A stretch of 64,000 nt of DNA from Corythucha ciliata (lineage: Eukaryota; Arthropoda; Insecta; Hemiptera; Tingidae). Position numbers and translations under genes: made by a program. Below the pieces are notes generated by a model, which saw nothing but the letters and a program-made list of their open reading frames with translations, had not been told where the DNA came from and ran no database searches. Below are positions 31,391 to 42,116 of this stretch, in pieces. Position 1 is the first letter of the stretch. The number at the start of each line of letters is the position of its first letter. Where the stretch lies: the NCBI GenBank assembly GCA_038030265.1, contig CM075942.1, positions 49,628,751-49,692,750 of the forward strand, written 5' to 3'.

Positions 31391-32101
31391 TGGCCCGTAT
31401 TCCAAGTCGTTTCTCGAATTTTCTTCAAACTCAATGCTCCCTCCAAGCTGGAAAATTATAAAATAACATGATTCCACAGTTTGTGAGGAAGGTTGGAGTC
31501 GAGGATAAGAAAAGATCTCTCCCACTTATTTGTTTATTTGTGACCGCGGTTTCGGCAACAACGCCATTCTCAAACTACGCAATTAAAACAGAAACACAAC
31601 AAGACCAAGGATCAAACAAGGTACGGGCGAACAACCGATAAATCAATGCCTAAAAATTAAAAATTGAACTTAAAATCGGGAGAAAACAAAAACAACTTAC
31701 CGAGTCAACGAACAAAACACAACTGACTAGACAATATCACAGTAGTTGGGTTGTGTTGGGGGGGTTGGGTAGGGTTGGGTTGGGTTGTCTAGTCAGTTGT
31801 GTTTTGTTCGTTGACTCGGTAAGTTGCTTTTGTTTTCTCCCGATTTTTAGTTCAATTTTTAATTTTTAGGCATTGATTTATCGGTTGTTCGCCCGTACCT
31901 TGTTTGATCCTTGGTCTTGTTGTGTTTCTGTTTTAATTGCGTAGTTTGAGAATGGCGTTGTTGCCGAAACCGCGGTCACAAATAAACAAATAAGTGGGAG
32001 AGATCTTTTCTTATCTTCAATATCTTCATTGGATACTCTCACACCTACAACCCTCAATTTTTAATTTTTGATTCGAGGAACGACTTGGCATTACGGGCCT
32101 A
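31391..32101. mobile_element. Nested palindrome: element with 232-bp perfect-like arms and G-rich loop
   Basis: Outer ends TATGGCCCGTATTCCAAGTC and GACTTGGCATTACGGGCCTA pair. Inside, 31503-31734 and 31785-32017 are near-identical inverted arms of about 232 bp. The 50-bp loop is rich in TTGGG/TAGGG words. The arms carry GAGAATGGCGTTGTTGCCGA followed by AACCGCGGTC, a hairpin-plus-GAAAC motif I associate loosely with Penelope/DIRS-like terminal sequences. No protein coding. Confidence 0.8.
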
Positions 32102-32329
32102 TGCATTTATTCCCGCGATCATAGTCCTATGTCTGAGGTTGACTGTTACGGTTCACATCACAATCAGATTCTGAAGTGACTCCCGTCCTCCTAACGAAAA
32201 ACGGCGCAGACAGTAACCTAAAGAGGGCAGGAGGGGGTGTTAAACTGCCACCGTTCTAGGCTTGGTGTCTTACTATACTTCTTAAATCTTAATACTATAG
32301 TTGTAAGTGTTATTACAGCGAGGAGGAGG

Positions 32330-32556
32330 GAGGACATCGATGATTTTTGGCCACTGAAAGGCCAAGTTTTCTGACAAACTAGCACAATTTGAATTATAGC
32401 GGCAAATTGCCCTTATTTGGGAAATTCCCTCAAATTTGGCCCATTCAAAACACATTTGGGTAGATTTTGAATCCTTGAAAAATCATTTCGTGGGATTGGA
32501 ACTTCCAGAAATCGCTGTTTTGGCTAAAAATAATGATAATAATATTAATAATTCTC
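32330..32556 (-). repeat. Short run of the about 40-bp degenerate repeat, then TAA-rich insertion site
   Basis: CAAATTTGGCCCATTCAAAA and related words show the same unit and orientation as 3235-4140. The run ends in AATAATATTAATAATTCTC, which recurs after the retrotransposon at 34208-34230. The preceding 32102-32330 shows no gene. Confidence 0.55.
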
Positions 32557-34207
32557 TAAATGTGAAAGGGCCTTAATTGTTATGAAAGTCGTCTCTAATC
32601 ATAAGTGGGGAACCTCCAAGGATACTCTACTGAAAATATTTGATAGTCTCGTCAGACCAAGATTAGATTACGGAACAGTGGTGTAAGGTGCGGCGAGAAA
32701 GTCTTGGTTGTTACCATTAGACAGAATTTATCACCAAGGCCTTCGAATAGCAATTGGAGCGTTCCGTACAACTCCCGTGAGCGATCTTTTCGTTCTCACC
32801 TCGCATCTGCTACCCGAGTATCACCGAAGCATGATTAGAATGAGATATGCCCTAAAACTCAAAAGAAATCCGTCTCATTATTTCTTGCGAAAATATGTAT
32901 TTGACGCTAATAGATTGCGGGAGTACAGGCATATGAGTACAAGAACTAGGCCATATGCCGTGAGGCTCGAGGAAACCTTGGAGAAGTTGGAGATTCGTCT
33001 GCCTGCTATTTTTGAGAAAGAAAATGAAATATACCCTTGGCTTTACCCACGAATAAGCCTAGATCTAACGTTACACGTCTTGCAAAAGAAATCGCTTCCA
33101 ACTACTATTGTAAAAGGTTTATTTCGGCAGGTGTTGGAAAAGTATCAAGGATATCTACACATTTATACAGACGGATCCAAAACGTCCGATGGAGTTGGTT
33201 TTGCCTGTTTCATATCGAATGACGATTACTACTCCAGTCCACTGCCCGAGTGTTCCTCCGTGTACACTGCCGAGTTGTATGCAATTCATCATGCGATGAA
33301 CTATTGCATCAACCAGACCTGTGATAAAGTACTGATCGTAACAGACTCGCTCAGCTCAGTTATGGCTCTAAGGGATAAATTCACATCTGACGAGCTTGTT
33401 AGAAAAATCCAGTCAAAATTATACGAATTAAACATGCAAGGGAAACGCGTGTGTTTCATGTGGGTGCCGAGCCATGTAGGGATTTGTGGCAACGAACAAG
33501 CTGATAGGATTGCTAAAGGAGCTGCTGATTCGAGAACAGCTTTGAGAGGGAGTAATTTGAAGGTGAGAATGGAGGATGGTAGGAAATGGGTCAAAAAGAA
33601 AGTTTGGGACAAATGGCAGCAGGAATGGGATAGAGCAAATACCCAACTAAAAGAAATAATACCACAAATAACGCAATTGCAGCATATTACTCACCTAAAC
33701 AGAAGCGAAGCGATTAAAATAGTACGCCTTCAGACAGGACACAGTAGATTGACGCATGATCATCATTTAACAAGAGCACGGAAACCTCTTTGTGACCACT
33801 GTGATTGCCCTCTCAGCATAAGACATATAATCGAGGAATGTCCGAATCTAGAAGACCAACGGAGACAGTGGTTGCCTAACCCCATGCCGCCACTTAAAGA
33901 ACTGTTGGGATGGGTGGATAACCAAAAAAAGGTGTTAGATTTTATAAAAAAAAATATGAGTATTCCAACTAATATAGTTACCTGAATAATTCTGTTGAAG
34001 AAGCCAAAATATGTAGTATCGGGATGAATGAAACGCAAAGCTGTGATAATAGAAATGTTTGAACGAAAACTATACATTAAAAATGATCAACTGTGATATT
34101 ATTGGCTGTGTGTTTAGGCTGACTTGCAGAATAGTTTATTCTAGAAGATGGGTTAATAACCATCGGTAGTTGATGCCCATTAAAAAAAAAAAAAAAAAAA
34201 AAAAAAA
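32557..34207 (+). mobile_element. Non-LTR retrotransposon copy 2: RT thumb - RNase H - Cys/His tail, 5'-truncated
   Basis: A frame open from about 32552 to 33985 encodes the RT C-terminus (KVVSNHKWGTSKDTLLKIFD, then LLPLDRIYHQGLRIAIGAFR), an RNase H domain with all four acidic positions (YTDGSK, TAELYA, VTDSLSS, EQADRIAK) and a terminal CDHCDCPLSIRHIIEECP motif. A single in-frame TAA at 32684-32686 breaks it. No ATG is needed because the element is 5'-truncated. The 3' UTR ends in a 29-base A-run. TAATAATTCTC occurs just before the truncation point and again after the tail, consistent with a target duplication. It is relatively young compared with copy 1. Confidence 0.9.
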
Positions 34208-34690
34208 ATAATAATAATAATAATTCTCCCCTGTGGGTGGGGACACCCACCGTATCCTCTGCGTGTCGTAAAAGGCGACTAAAAGAGGGGGGGAGGCGGA
34301 CCCTTTAGCCAGGGAAGGCAGCCGTCTAAGGGAGCCCATTCCTACAGAAAAGCCGGGGGTCGGGCCTCGTTAGCCACAGGCATCCCGAACCCCACAGGGG
34401 TGGCGCCACGGCTGGCATCCCTGGGGTCCTGTAGCCTAGGTGTATGAACCATCCCATTCCTGATCCCAAGGCCTTTGGCCTCCCTTCCCTACCATCCTCG
34501 CTTTCCATCCCATTAACCTCTTTCTCTTTTAAAAATGATAGTTGACTAACTCGGACAGAACTGGGCTTTCTATTGGACACAGGGTTCGAGAGATCTCGCC
34601 CGGCCTGGCCGTAGGCTAAAAAGGCACAATTCTCAATAATTATGGCAGACAATTATGAAAACAATGCCGGACGGATCAACACGAACGCTT
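34208..34690 (+). mobile_element. GC-rich 5' leader of another retroelement with truncated ORF start
   Basis: After TAA repeats the sequence becomes GC-rich with TGTGGGTGGGGACACCCACC, a short hairpin, then GCGTGTCGTAAAAGGCGACT. I associate this word with leaders of arthropod non-LTR elements. It runs to an ATG at 34641 opening MADNYENNAGRINTNA, then stops where the 34.66-35.08 kb palindromic sequence begins. Probably a 5' UTR plus the first codons of an ORF1; the lineage is not determined. Confidence 0.45.
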
Positions 34691-34755
34691 AACGTTTACG
34701 GTTATGTGACGTCACCGTAAGCGTAGCCGTTTGTGTCGGTGGAAAAAGAGTTATT

Positions 34756-35053
34756 AGGGAGTTATTGCATAACCGTCTGATGGTTAACGTTAACGGTTAT
34801 GTGACGTCATGATAAGAGTAAAGTTCAAATTTTTAGTTTAAGCGTTAATCACAAACGTTTAAAGACCAGTATGAGGAGGTGTTTTATTAATTTATTTGAA
34901 GCAATTAAGTGCATCTATGCCCTACCATGTGTTCATATTTTAGCGCAACTATATTTGCAATAACTCTTTCTCCACCGACTTAAACAGCTACGCTTATGGT
35001 GACGTCACATAACCGTAAACGTTAAGCGTCAGACGGCTATGCAATAACTCCCT
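34756..35053. mobile_element. MITE with AGGGAGTTATTGCATA ends, nested in a related palindrome
   Basis: AGGGAGTTATTGCATAACCG and CTATGCAATAACTCCCT are inverted ends with ATT on both sides. GTTAACGGTTATGTGACGTC pairs with GACGTCACATAACCGTAAAC inside. Outside it, 34675-34755 and 34965-35010 repeat the ACGTTTACGGTTATGTGACG and CCACCGAC words, so one member seems to have inserted into or recombined with another. Confidence 0.7.
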
Positions 35054-35327
35054 ATTGCATGGTTGTGCAATAACTCCCTAATTAGTGGTCCACATTTCGG
35101 TTAAATCTGGAAATAACAGCTGTTAAAAATGATCATTAATTTCTTCCGCAAGAGAAAACTATTATTGTTATTGTATTATTGTCTTGAAAGTTTTTAAACA
35201 AGAGCAAAAATCGTTCTCCTAGTTTTGTTTTGTTTAATTTCATTTTCTTTAGATAGGTAGTCGATCTCCCTGAACCATTGTCAACAACAGCGTTAAGTTG
35301 GTAGGCCACAACCCGCACAGCCATTCA

Positions 35328-35430
35328 TGTCATGCGGGTTGAAGTGCTCCGCCGCGCCATGGCGCTGGGCCTGGCCGCCTCCGACCTTGATCTCTTGCTG
35401 TGCCCGCACCGTAGCAAAACTCGTGAAATG
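35328..35430. other. Isolated GC-rich island of unknown origin
   Basis: About 100 bp of strongly GC-rich sequence (CTCCGCCGCGCCATGGCGCT, GGGCCTGGCCGCCTCCGACC) in otherwise AT-rich surroundings. Both strands are open for short stretches. I recognise no protein. It may be a fragment of a retroelement. Confidence 0.3.
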
Positions 35431-35467
35431 AATTTTTCAATGAGAAAATCAGCCAAATTGTGAGTTA

Positions 35468-35776
35468 TTATAGATCCACAAGCTCACGGAATTTAGTTTT
35501 CGAACGAGCCATTTGCAAGGCAAAACCTTCGAAGTTTGTAGCATAACTCCAGCCCTCAGCCCTTCGAGCTGTTAGGACAATGACGACATCGTCAGCGTAC
35601 CCTACCAGGAAAACCCCCTCCGGCATATCCAAACGCAGAATCCCGTCGTAATTAATGTTCCATAGGTCCGCCCCAAGGACCGAACCTTGAGCTGCACCTG
35701 AGGTAATCCGCTTCTTTCTTGTCCCCTCCCGCGTGCTAAACGTCACCCATCGCTCGGATAGGTAGTCTTGCAAAAC
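35468..35776 (-). mobile_element. R1/jockey-like reverse transcriptase fragment
   Basis: The minus frame reads LQDYLSERWVTFSTREGTRK, SGAAQGSVLGADLWNINYDG and GVFLVGYADDVVIVLTARRA. The AQGSVLG and YADD boxes are the RT palm motifs, typical of arthropod R1-like non-LTR elements. It is cut off by the assembly gap on its 5' side and by a stop at 35468-35470. Confidence 0.85.
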
Positions 35777-36276
35777 NNNNNNNNNNNNNNNNNNNNNNNN
35801 NNNNNNNNNNNNNNNNNNNNNNNNNNNNNNNNNNNNNNNNNNNNNNNNNNNNNNNNNNNNNNNNNNNNNNNNNNNNNNNNNNNNNNNNNNNNNNNNNNNN
35901 NNNNNNNNNNNNNNNNNNNNNNNNNNNNNNNNNNNNNNNNNNNNNNNNNNNNNNNNNNNNNNNNNNNNNNNNNNNNNNNNNNNNNNNNNNNNNNNNNNNN
36001 NNNNNNNNNNNNNNNNNNNNNNNNNNNNNNNNNNNNNNNNNNNNNNNNNNNNNNNNNNNNNNNNNNNNNNNNNNNNNNNNNNNNNNNNNNNNNNNNNNNN
36101 NNNNNNNNNNNNNNNNNNNNNNNNNNNNNNNNNNNNNNNNNNNNNNNNNNNNNNNNNNNNNNNNNNNNNNNNNNNNNNNNNNNNNNNNNNNNNNNNNNNN
36201 NNNNNNNNNNNNNNNNNNNNNNNNNNNNNNNNNNNNNNNNNNNNNNNNNNNNNNNNNNNNNNNNNNNNNNNNNNNN
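35777..36276. other. Assembly gap, exactly 500 N
   Basis: The round length suggests a placeholder, so true distance and continuity across it are unknown. Any reading frame that spans it is artificial. Confidence 0.99.
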
Positions 36277-36652
36277 CCTGACCAATGTAGAAGGCCTCTT
36301 CACATCTACCACACTTTAACCTGTAAATGCCACTCCGGTCCTCGAATTTCACGGCGTCTTTCAAAAAGGAAAACTTTTCTTTCAGGGTACCTGTCGATTT
36401 GTAGCCGATTCCATACCCTTTACGTCTCAGAATACTACCTATTTTGTCCGAAAGTGGCCCTAGGTATGGAAGCCTCATCCATTTCTTCTCCGGCGCGTCC
36501 AAAACTGATAAAGATGTCATATTTGAAAGCATGATCTTCCGTCTTTTCTTTTCAATTAGGTTACCCACGAGTTGGGTCGGGTAACCATTAATATCCGCGA
36601 GGTGTTCTATAAATTGGAGCTCTTCGTCTCGGTCAAAAGTTGATAAAGGCAA
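36277..36652 (-). mobile_element. Penelope-like element fragment: RT-linker and start of GIY-YIG endonuclease
   Basis: The minus frame includes a basic stretch (LIEKKRRKI), then MRLPYLGPLSDKIGSILRRK and GIYRLKCGRCEEAFYIGQ. The GIY...YIG pair with CxxC and Q is the beginning of the endonuclease domain found C-terminal to RT in Penelope-like elements. It runs into the gap, so catalytic Arg/Glu residues further on cannot be checked. It is a different lineage from the R1-like fragment beyond the gap. Confidence 0.8.
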
Positions 36653-36728
36653 AGTTATATACTAATACCACTAAAATCTCCAACTAAAATCCAACCAACG
36701 TCGGCTAATGGCTCTCGATAGCATAAGC

Positions 36729-36788
<60 letters not shown>
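36729..36788. repeat. (TAA)n microsatellite
   Basis: About 20 uninterrupted AAT/TAA units. Such tracts often mark the 3' ends or target sites of I-like retroelements; here it separates the Penelope-like fragment from an RT fragment in the opposite orientation. Confidence 0.95.
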
Positions 36789-36970
36789 TGGACCACTTCA
36801 TTAACCTACTTCCCATCAATAAAGCTGCTGGGCCAGATGATGTGCCCAATGAGCTAATAAAACGCATGCCTAAAAGTGGCAAAACTCTGCTACTAGATCT
36901 GTACAACTCTCTATGGGAAAAAAGTTATTACCCAAAGGCTTTGTTCGTTGCTTGCTTCCAGTATTGCTAA
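36789..36970 (+). mobile_element. Reverse transcriptase fragment (finger region)
   Basis: The frame reads INLLPINKAAGPDDVPNELI and LLLDLYNSLWEKSYYPKA, the (K)AxGPDxVPNELIK motif of non-LTR reverse transcriptases, truncated at both sides. A stop follows at 36968-36970. The next 100 bp is unassigned. Confidence 0.75.
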
Positions 36971-37085
36971 TAAATGAGAAAAAAACAAAACATCAATTTC
37001 ATTTGTGGAAATCACTCTTCTCCATGACAACTGCCAAATTTTACTGTACAGGCAGCAGCCACCGTATAAAGCTATTATTTCTTAA

Positions 37086-37221
37086 GGCCCGTTCACAAGC
37101 TCTATGTATACGTTCTGTGGAGTCAATGCAACCAAACAAATTTATTCCCTCGAAAAATGAAGCATTTTGATAGGTCACATGGACTCCACAGACGCATTGC
37201 ACAGAGCTTGTGAACGGGCCT
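37086..37221. mobile_element. MITE, AGGCCCGTTCACAAGCTCT family (copy 2)
   Basis: Clean termini AGGCCCGTTCACAAGCTCT and AGAGCTTGTGAACGGGCCT with TTA on both sides (37082-37084 and 37222-37224). The 3-bp TTA duplication and terminal symmetry support a PIF/Harbinger-type assignment. It lies about 110 bp upstream of the first identified ETF-QO exon, inside the putative intron. Confidence 0.88.
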
Positions 37222-37330
37222 TTAAGTCCCGTAAGAGTTTGCTTAGTGGAAAAAGCCCCTCAATTAGGTGTGAGAAATCTCCGAAAAATTTGAGGCTTGT
37301 CAGATGTTTTCAAGGAATCCCTTCACACAG

Positions 37331-39304
37331 GTGGTCATACACTGTCAGGGGCCGTCATAGACCCCGTAGCCCTGAACGAACTGATCCCCGACTGGAAGGA
37401 AAAAGGAGCTCCACTAAATACGCCCGTCACCAAGGATGTATTCTCGTTTCTGACTGAGACGTCTCGAATCAATCTCCCGATTCTAAAAGGTTCCATCGCG
37501 TACGCAAACGTGTGGAAACCAGAATTTGCTAATCAAGAAAATTTCAGGCATGCCCATGTACAACCACGGTAACTACATCGTAAGGCTCGGCCATGTAGTT
37601 GCCTGGCTGGGTGAACAAGCCGAGGCTCTCGGAGTTGAGCTGTATCCAGGCATTGCCGCGTCCGAAGTTCTGTTTCACGATGACGGTTCCGTTAAAGGCA
37701 TTGCTACCAGTGACGTCGGCATCGCCAAAGATGGATCCCCAAAGGTTTTTTAAAATCAAATTTCGCTCTTGTTGCCCTCGTCTAATATTGATTTTTTTTT
37801 TTGTTTATAAGGAAACCTTTGAAAGGGGAATGGAGCTTCACGCCAAAGCGACCATTTTCGCCGAGGGCTGTCACGGTCATTTAACCAAACAACTGTTCAA
37901 AAGGTTCCCACTGCGGGAAAACTGCGAGCCTCAAACCTACGGTATTGGCTTAAAAGAACTTTGGGAGATAAATCCGGAGCTTCACGAGCCTGGCCGAGTC
38001 GAGCACACGTTTGGATGGCCTTTGGTTTGTACGCAAAAGCCTTCAGAGAGGAAACAACTTTAAAATAGAATCATATTTCTTAAGGATAAGTACACCTACG
38101 GAGGTTCTTTTCTGTACCATCTGAACGATTCAACTCCATTGATTGCCATTGGATTTGTACTGGGTCTCGACTACACCAATCCGTATTTACATCCGTTCAA
38201 AGAATTTCAGAAGTTCAAGACCCACCCGAGTGTCCGTAAAACTTTGGAGGGAGGCAAAAGGTTGATCTCACACCTCCCGGCCTTTTAAATCCAACCGTTA
38301 TGCTCGATTTTCACTCCTGAAATAATCTCCAGAATTGCCTACGGAGCCCGAGCTCTCAACGAGGGAGGCCTTCAGTCCCTGCCTAAGCTCACCTTCGACG
38401 GAGGATGTCTGATCGGATGCACGGCCGGATTTCTCAATGTGCCAAAAATCAAAGGAACTCACTACGCCATGAAGTCGGGCATGTTGGCGGCCGAGTCAAT
38501 TTTTGAAGCGATCTCTAGCGAGGCTCCGTCAGCAACGAAAGGTTAGGGCGGGTGTTGCAAGTTTTGTCCGTGGTCTTAATTTTTTTTCTTCTTCTTTAAG
38601 GAATAAATCCTGTCACTTACGAGGAAAAAATAAAATCTAGTTGGATTTATGACGACCTTAAAAAGGTGAGGAACTGTCGTCCGTCTTTCCACACGAAACT
38701 GGGACTCTACGGAGGCGTTGCTTACAGCGGGTTTACCATCGCTCTCGGTGGTCGAGAGCCGTGGACTCTCAGTCACGGAGGTATGAGAAACAAAATCACC
38801 CCCCCCCCTCTATCATCACCCACCTTCTCACTCAACAATTTTTTTAGTTCGAGACAGTGAGCGACTGAAACCCGCGACAGAGTGTCAACCTATCGAATAC
38901 CCCAAACCAGACGGCAAGATCACCTTCGACCTATTGTCGTCGGTCGCTTTGACTGGAACGAATCACGAAGGCGATCAACCACCGCATTTAACATTGGCCG
39001 ATGACACGATTCCAGTGAAAAATAATTTGGGAGTCTACGACGGTCCCGAGGGTAGATTTTGTCCGGCTGGTAATTTGAGCTTTCCTCCCACTTACCTCTA
39101 TTCACCACTTCGTTAAAACTCTTTGTTCAAATTCTTTCAGGTGTCTACGAGTACGTACCTCTGGAAGACGGTTCCGGTCAGAGACTTCAAATAAACGCTC
39201 AAAATTGTATTCACTGTAAGACGTGCGATATAAAAGACCCGAGTCAGAACATCAACTGGGTCGTACCTGAAGGAGGCGGTGGTCCGGCCTACAATGGGAT
39301 GTAA
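37331..39304 (+). CDS. Etfdh (Etf-QO): Electron-transfer-flavoprotein:ubiquinone oxidoreductase, eight 3' exons
   Basis: Exons 37331-37489, 37548-37744, 37812-38024, 38085-38260, 38333-38541, 38601-38780, 38848-39069 and 39141-39304 join in phase into about 506 codons with short introns. The inner-mitochondrial-membrane enzyme passes electrons from ETF to ubiquinone. Conserved runs include [87 protein letters not shown] and [13 protein letters not shown]. The 4Fe-4S ligands are present: Cys in RFCPAG plus CIHCKTC. The ending [14 protein letters not shown] is the family terminus. Missing from the window is the N-terminal part with the dinucleotide-binding GxGxxG and mitochondrial presequence (roughly 100 residues). 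It should lie upstream, where retroelement fragments and the 500-N gap intervene, so it could be far away or lost. Confidence 0.97.
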
Positions 39305-39474
39305 TGGAGGCAGACTCTTCCTACAAGCACGACTGAACGTCTTGTTTGAGATAAATGTAAATCTAATTTTGTTGATTATTTTTAAAAAAATTTATATTTT
39401 TTTTACTGCTAAGGTTTATAGCTCTTATCGTCATTAAATGATTTGTAAAATTTTGCGCTTTATGAACTTTGAGG

Positions 39475-39990
39475 TTATGTTTGACACCGACCCAAAAATA
39501 CCCAGTCCACGGAGGAGCCTCGGTCCAGGTGGATCTCACTGGTCAGCTCCTGCTGGTACCGAATAGTGTCCTGCTTGACTCCAATGTCGAATGTGGGGAG
39601 AATTTTTGACATGTCACCGCCATAGCTGACATACTGACTCCAGCCAGAAATAAGTGACATTATCAACTGTACAGTTGAATCACCCACCCCAAGGACGTGC
39701 AGCTTTTTTCTCAGAACATCATGGTTTATGGAGTCAAACGCGCGAGAAAGGCTGAAGAGACGCAAAGAGACCTCTTTATTCTCCAGACCACGAAGACTCT
39801 ACCGCAACAGATCAAGAGCAGCCGTAGTGGTGCTTCGGCCACGACGAAAACCGTACTGACAATCCGACAAAATTGCGGAAGATTCCAAAACCGCCGAAAG
39901 ACGTTCACCGACCAGAAACTCGAAGACCTTAAGCAGAACACTCTCAATGGCAATCGGCCGATAGTCTCCATAATCCTTTTCCCCCTTTTA
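39475..39990 (-). mobile_element. Non-LTR reverse transcriptase fragment (fingers and palm start)
   Basis: Minus-strand frames give YRPIAIESVLLKVFEFLVGE and CQYGFRRGRSTTTAALDLL, then, after a frameshift and stop, LSRAFDSINHDVLRKKLHVL and ISGWSQYVSYGGDM. These are the NYRPIS, FGFRxGRSTxDA and DxSKAFDxxxH RT motifs in order. The copy is degenerate and ends against the hairpin repeat block at 39990. Positions 39305-39474 are the ETF-QO 3' flank (ATTAAA near 39435). Confidence 0.85.
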
Positions 39991-40120
39991 GTGCATTTCA
40001 TTCTGAAAATGCACTATTGGTCTCGTTGTGATGGTGGCAAACATGGGTCATGTCATGTTTTTTTCACGTTTCAGAACCTCTAGAACACGAATTCAGTGGT
40101 CTCCAGAATTCATATAGTAT
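39990..40120 (+). repeat. Hairpin-ended repeat block, forward copy
   Basis: Begins AGTGCATTTCATTCTGAAAA and continues TGGTCTCGTTGTGATGGTGG to GAACACGAATTCAGTGGTCT, the forward orientation of the block at 30720-30865. It abuts the start of the segmental duplication. Confidence 0.75.
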
Positions 40121-41400
40121 ATGAAGATGAATGAGTTCATCTTAGCGCTCTAAAATTCGACTCAATAATTTAATGCAACCTAAGCCCTGGGTTCCATTGA
40201 GATTTATCGAAAACTTTGATGGGGGGGGGGGGGGTGAAATAGGGGATGAAATTTCAAAAAAATCGCTTAAATTCACACGTTTAGGTATTATAAAATACGG
40301 CACAAAAATTTAATATAACAAAGCCCTTAGAAAACTACTGACACTTTTCGACATTTTTGAAGAGAGGTGGGTGAAAATAGAGGAAGCAGTTTGGCTTAAT
40401 GTAACAAATTATGGTATCAAAATTATTACTTCTGGGACGGCTTAGGGTATCCGTATACGGAATGAAATGCACTCTTTCCGACCGCCAGCTGCCGGAGCGA
40501 AATGTTTTTGTTACTGGGATAACCCGAGCGAGTTTAATGGCTAATATATTTAGAAAAATTGCTCGCTCGCGGCAGAAATTCGATAAAATGCGCTAATTCT
40601 TGGGTGCAATTATCGAGAAAATCAATATAAGTGCTAATCGGCGGCTAAAAATTAAACTAAATTAAGGAAAAGAGCTATTTCGCAGCTAAAAAATTAGACT
40701 TCCTCTCCGTCTTCTTTCCTTCGGGAACTAATACAACCTTGTTAGCAGTTTTTTTCATTTTGGATGCATTTCGGGCACAAAACAGTAGCCCTTCTTCAGC
40801 AGCGTGAACTGCCCAAACAACAACTCACATAGCGTTCCCCATTTGCACAAAATTCTGCAACGGGACTATTCATTTCCTCCCGTCTTCTCCACTAACATAT
40901 GATTTAATACAGTGAAGACGGGTGGAAATGAACTGCCAAAATGCAGAATTTTGTGCAAATGGGGAACGCTAACACACAACAGCAAAAATACAACAACAGT
41001 TATAAAAACTGGAGTCGCTACATCAGCCCCCTACGAAGACTGGAAGTCCAAAGCCAGAGCCGCGAAATTAATAGTCTTCGGTAGATGTGCCGCTGTTGAG
41101 TGGGCGTTGTTGACGAGTGATGACAGTTGATGAGATGGCGAAGTGAGAGAGATTGCAGCCATGAATGATGAAGTGCAGCCAAGTTGCCGATTGTGTTGCT
41201 GTGAAAGTGAAGAGTGGCGGTGGTGGCTCACTGTCGAATGAATGGGGCTCAGCGTGCAACAGGGCCAGGACTTGTGCGAGGAAACCTCAAGCAAGGAAGT
41301 CCTGAAGCCGAGGAGCTGAAGACCATTGCCTGGTGCCGGGTGAGTTTGGCAAGACAAAGTGTTGGTGAGAACGTCGTGCACCGTTGAATAGGTTGAGCGG

Positions 41401-41595
41401 CGATGAATTTATCGAGTGGCGATGAATTTATCGAGCGGCGATGAGTGTGTCGAACCGCGATGAATGTGGTGAGTGGCGATGAGTGTGTCGAGGGGCGATG
41501 ATGAATCGAGCCGCGATGAATGTTGTGAGCGGCGATGATTGTGGCGAATCGCGAAGAATCTGACGTGTGGTGGTGAATGTGCGTCGAACCGCGTA
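41401..41595 (+). repeat. 19-bp minisatellite, about ten units
   Basis: Unit CGATGAATTTATCGAGTGG with variants (CGATGAGTGTGTCGAACCG and others). Because 19 is not a multiple of three, all reading frames stay open across it, which explains the artificial ORFs on the minus strand. The paralogous array is at 49848-50042. Confidence 0.9.
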
Positions 41596-42116
41596 GGATG
41601 TGTGAAAGTTGAAGGAAATTTGGGGTGTAATTTTGTTCGTTTTAGACAGGGTCTCCAATTTATAGAGGAAATAATTACAGGGGCTACTGTTTTGTGCCCG
41701 AAATGCATCCAAATTAAAAAAAAAAAACTGCAAACAAGGTTGTGTTAGTTCCCGAAGGAGAGCAAGTGTATGGAGAAACAACCTGGAAAAAAGAGTTGTG
41801 AATTTAAAAAGATTAGAAAAACTGCTTATTTGCGGCTAAAATTAGGAAAAATTATTAATTGCTAATTATAATTTGTAATTCGTGGCTAGAACTGAGAAAA
41901 AGTGCTAGCTCGCGGGTAAAATTGAGAAAAGGGATGAGTTTTGTGAATAAAATTGAGAAAAGGCGCTAGTTCACAGCGAAATAAAGAAGAAACCAATTTC
42001 ATGAGTTTCGTTATCGCTAAAAAATAAATTTCGCTCGCTATAAAAGCAATTTCGCTCGCAAAAAAAATAATTTCGTAGCTTTTCCTCACGTGATTTTCCG
42101 GGCTTAGTATTCTCCT

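Noticed and set aside
31930..31990. Hammerhead ribozyme like those of Penelope elements
   Set aside because: A stem followed by GAAAC is present, but the CTGATGA core is not (TTGAGAA instead), so the motif is incomplete.
35468..36652. 394-codon open frame spanning the N gap
   Set aside because: It includes 500 unknown bases and joins a GIY-YIG region to an R1-like palm from different element lineages.
41409..41781. Overlapping minus-strand frames rich in His/Ser/Arg
   Set aside because: Produced by the 19-bp minisatellite, which leaves all three frames open.
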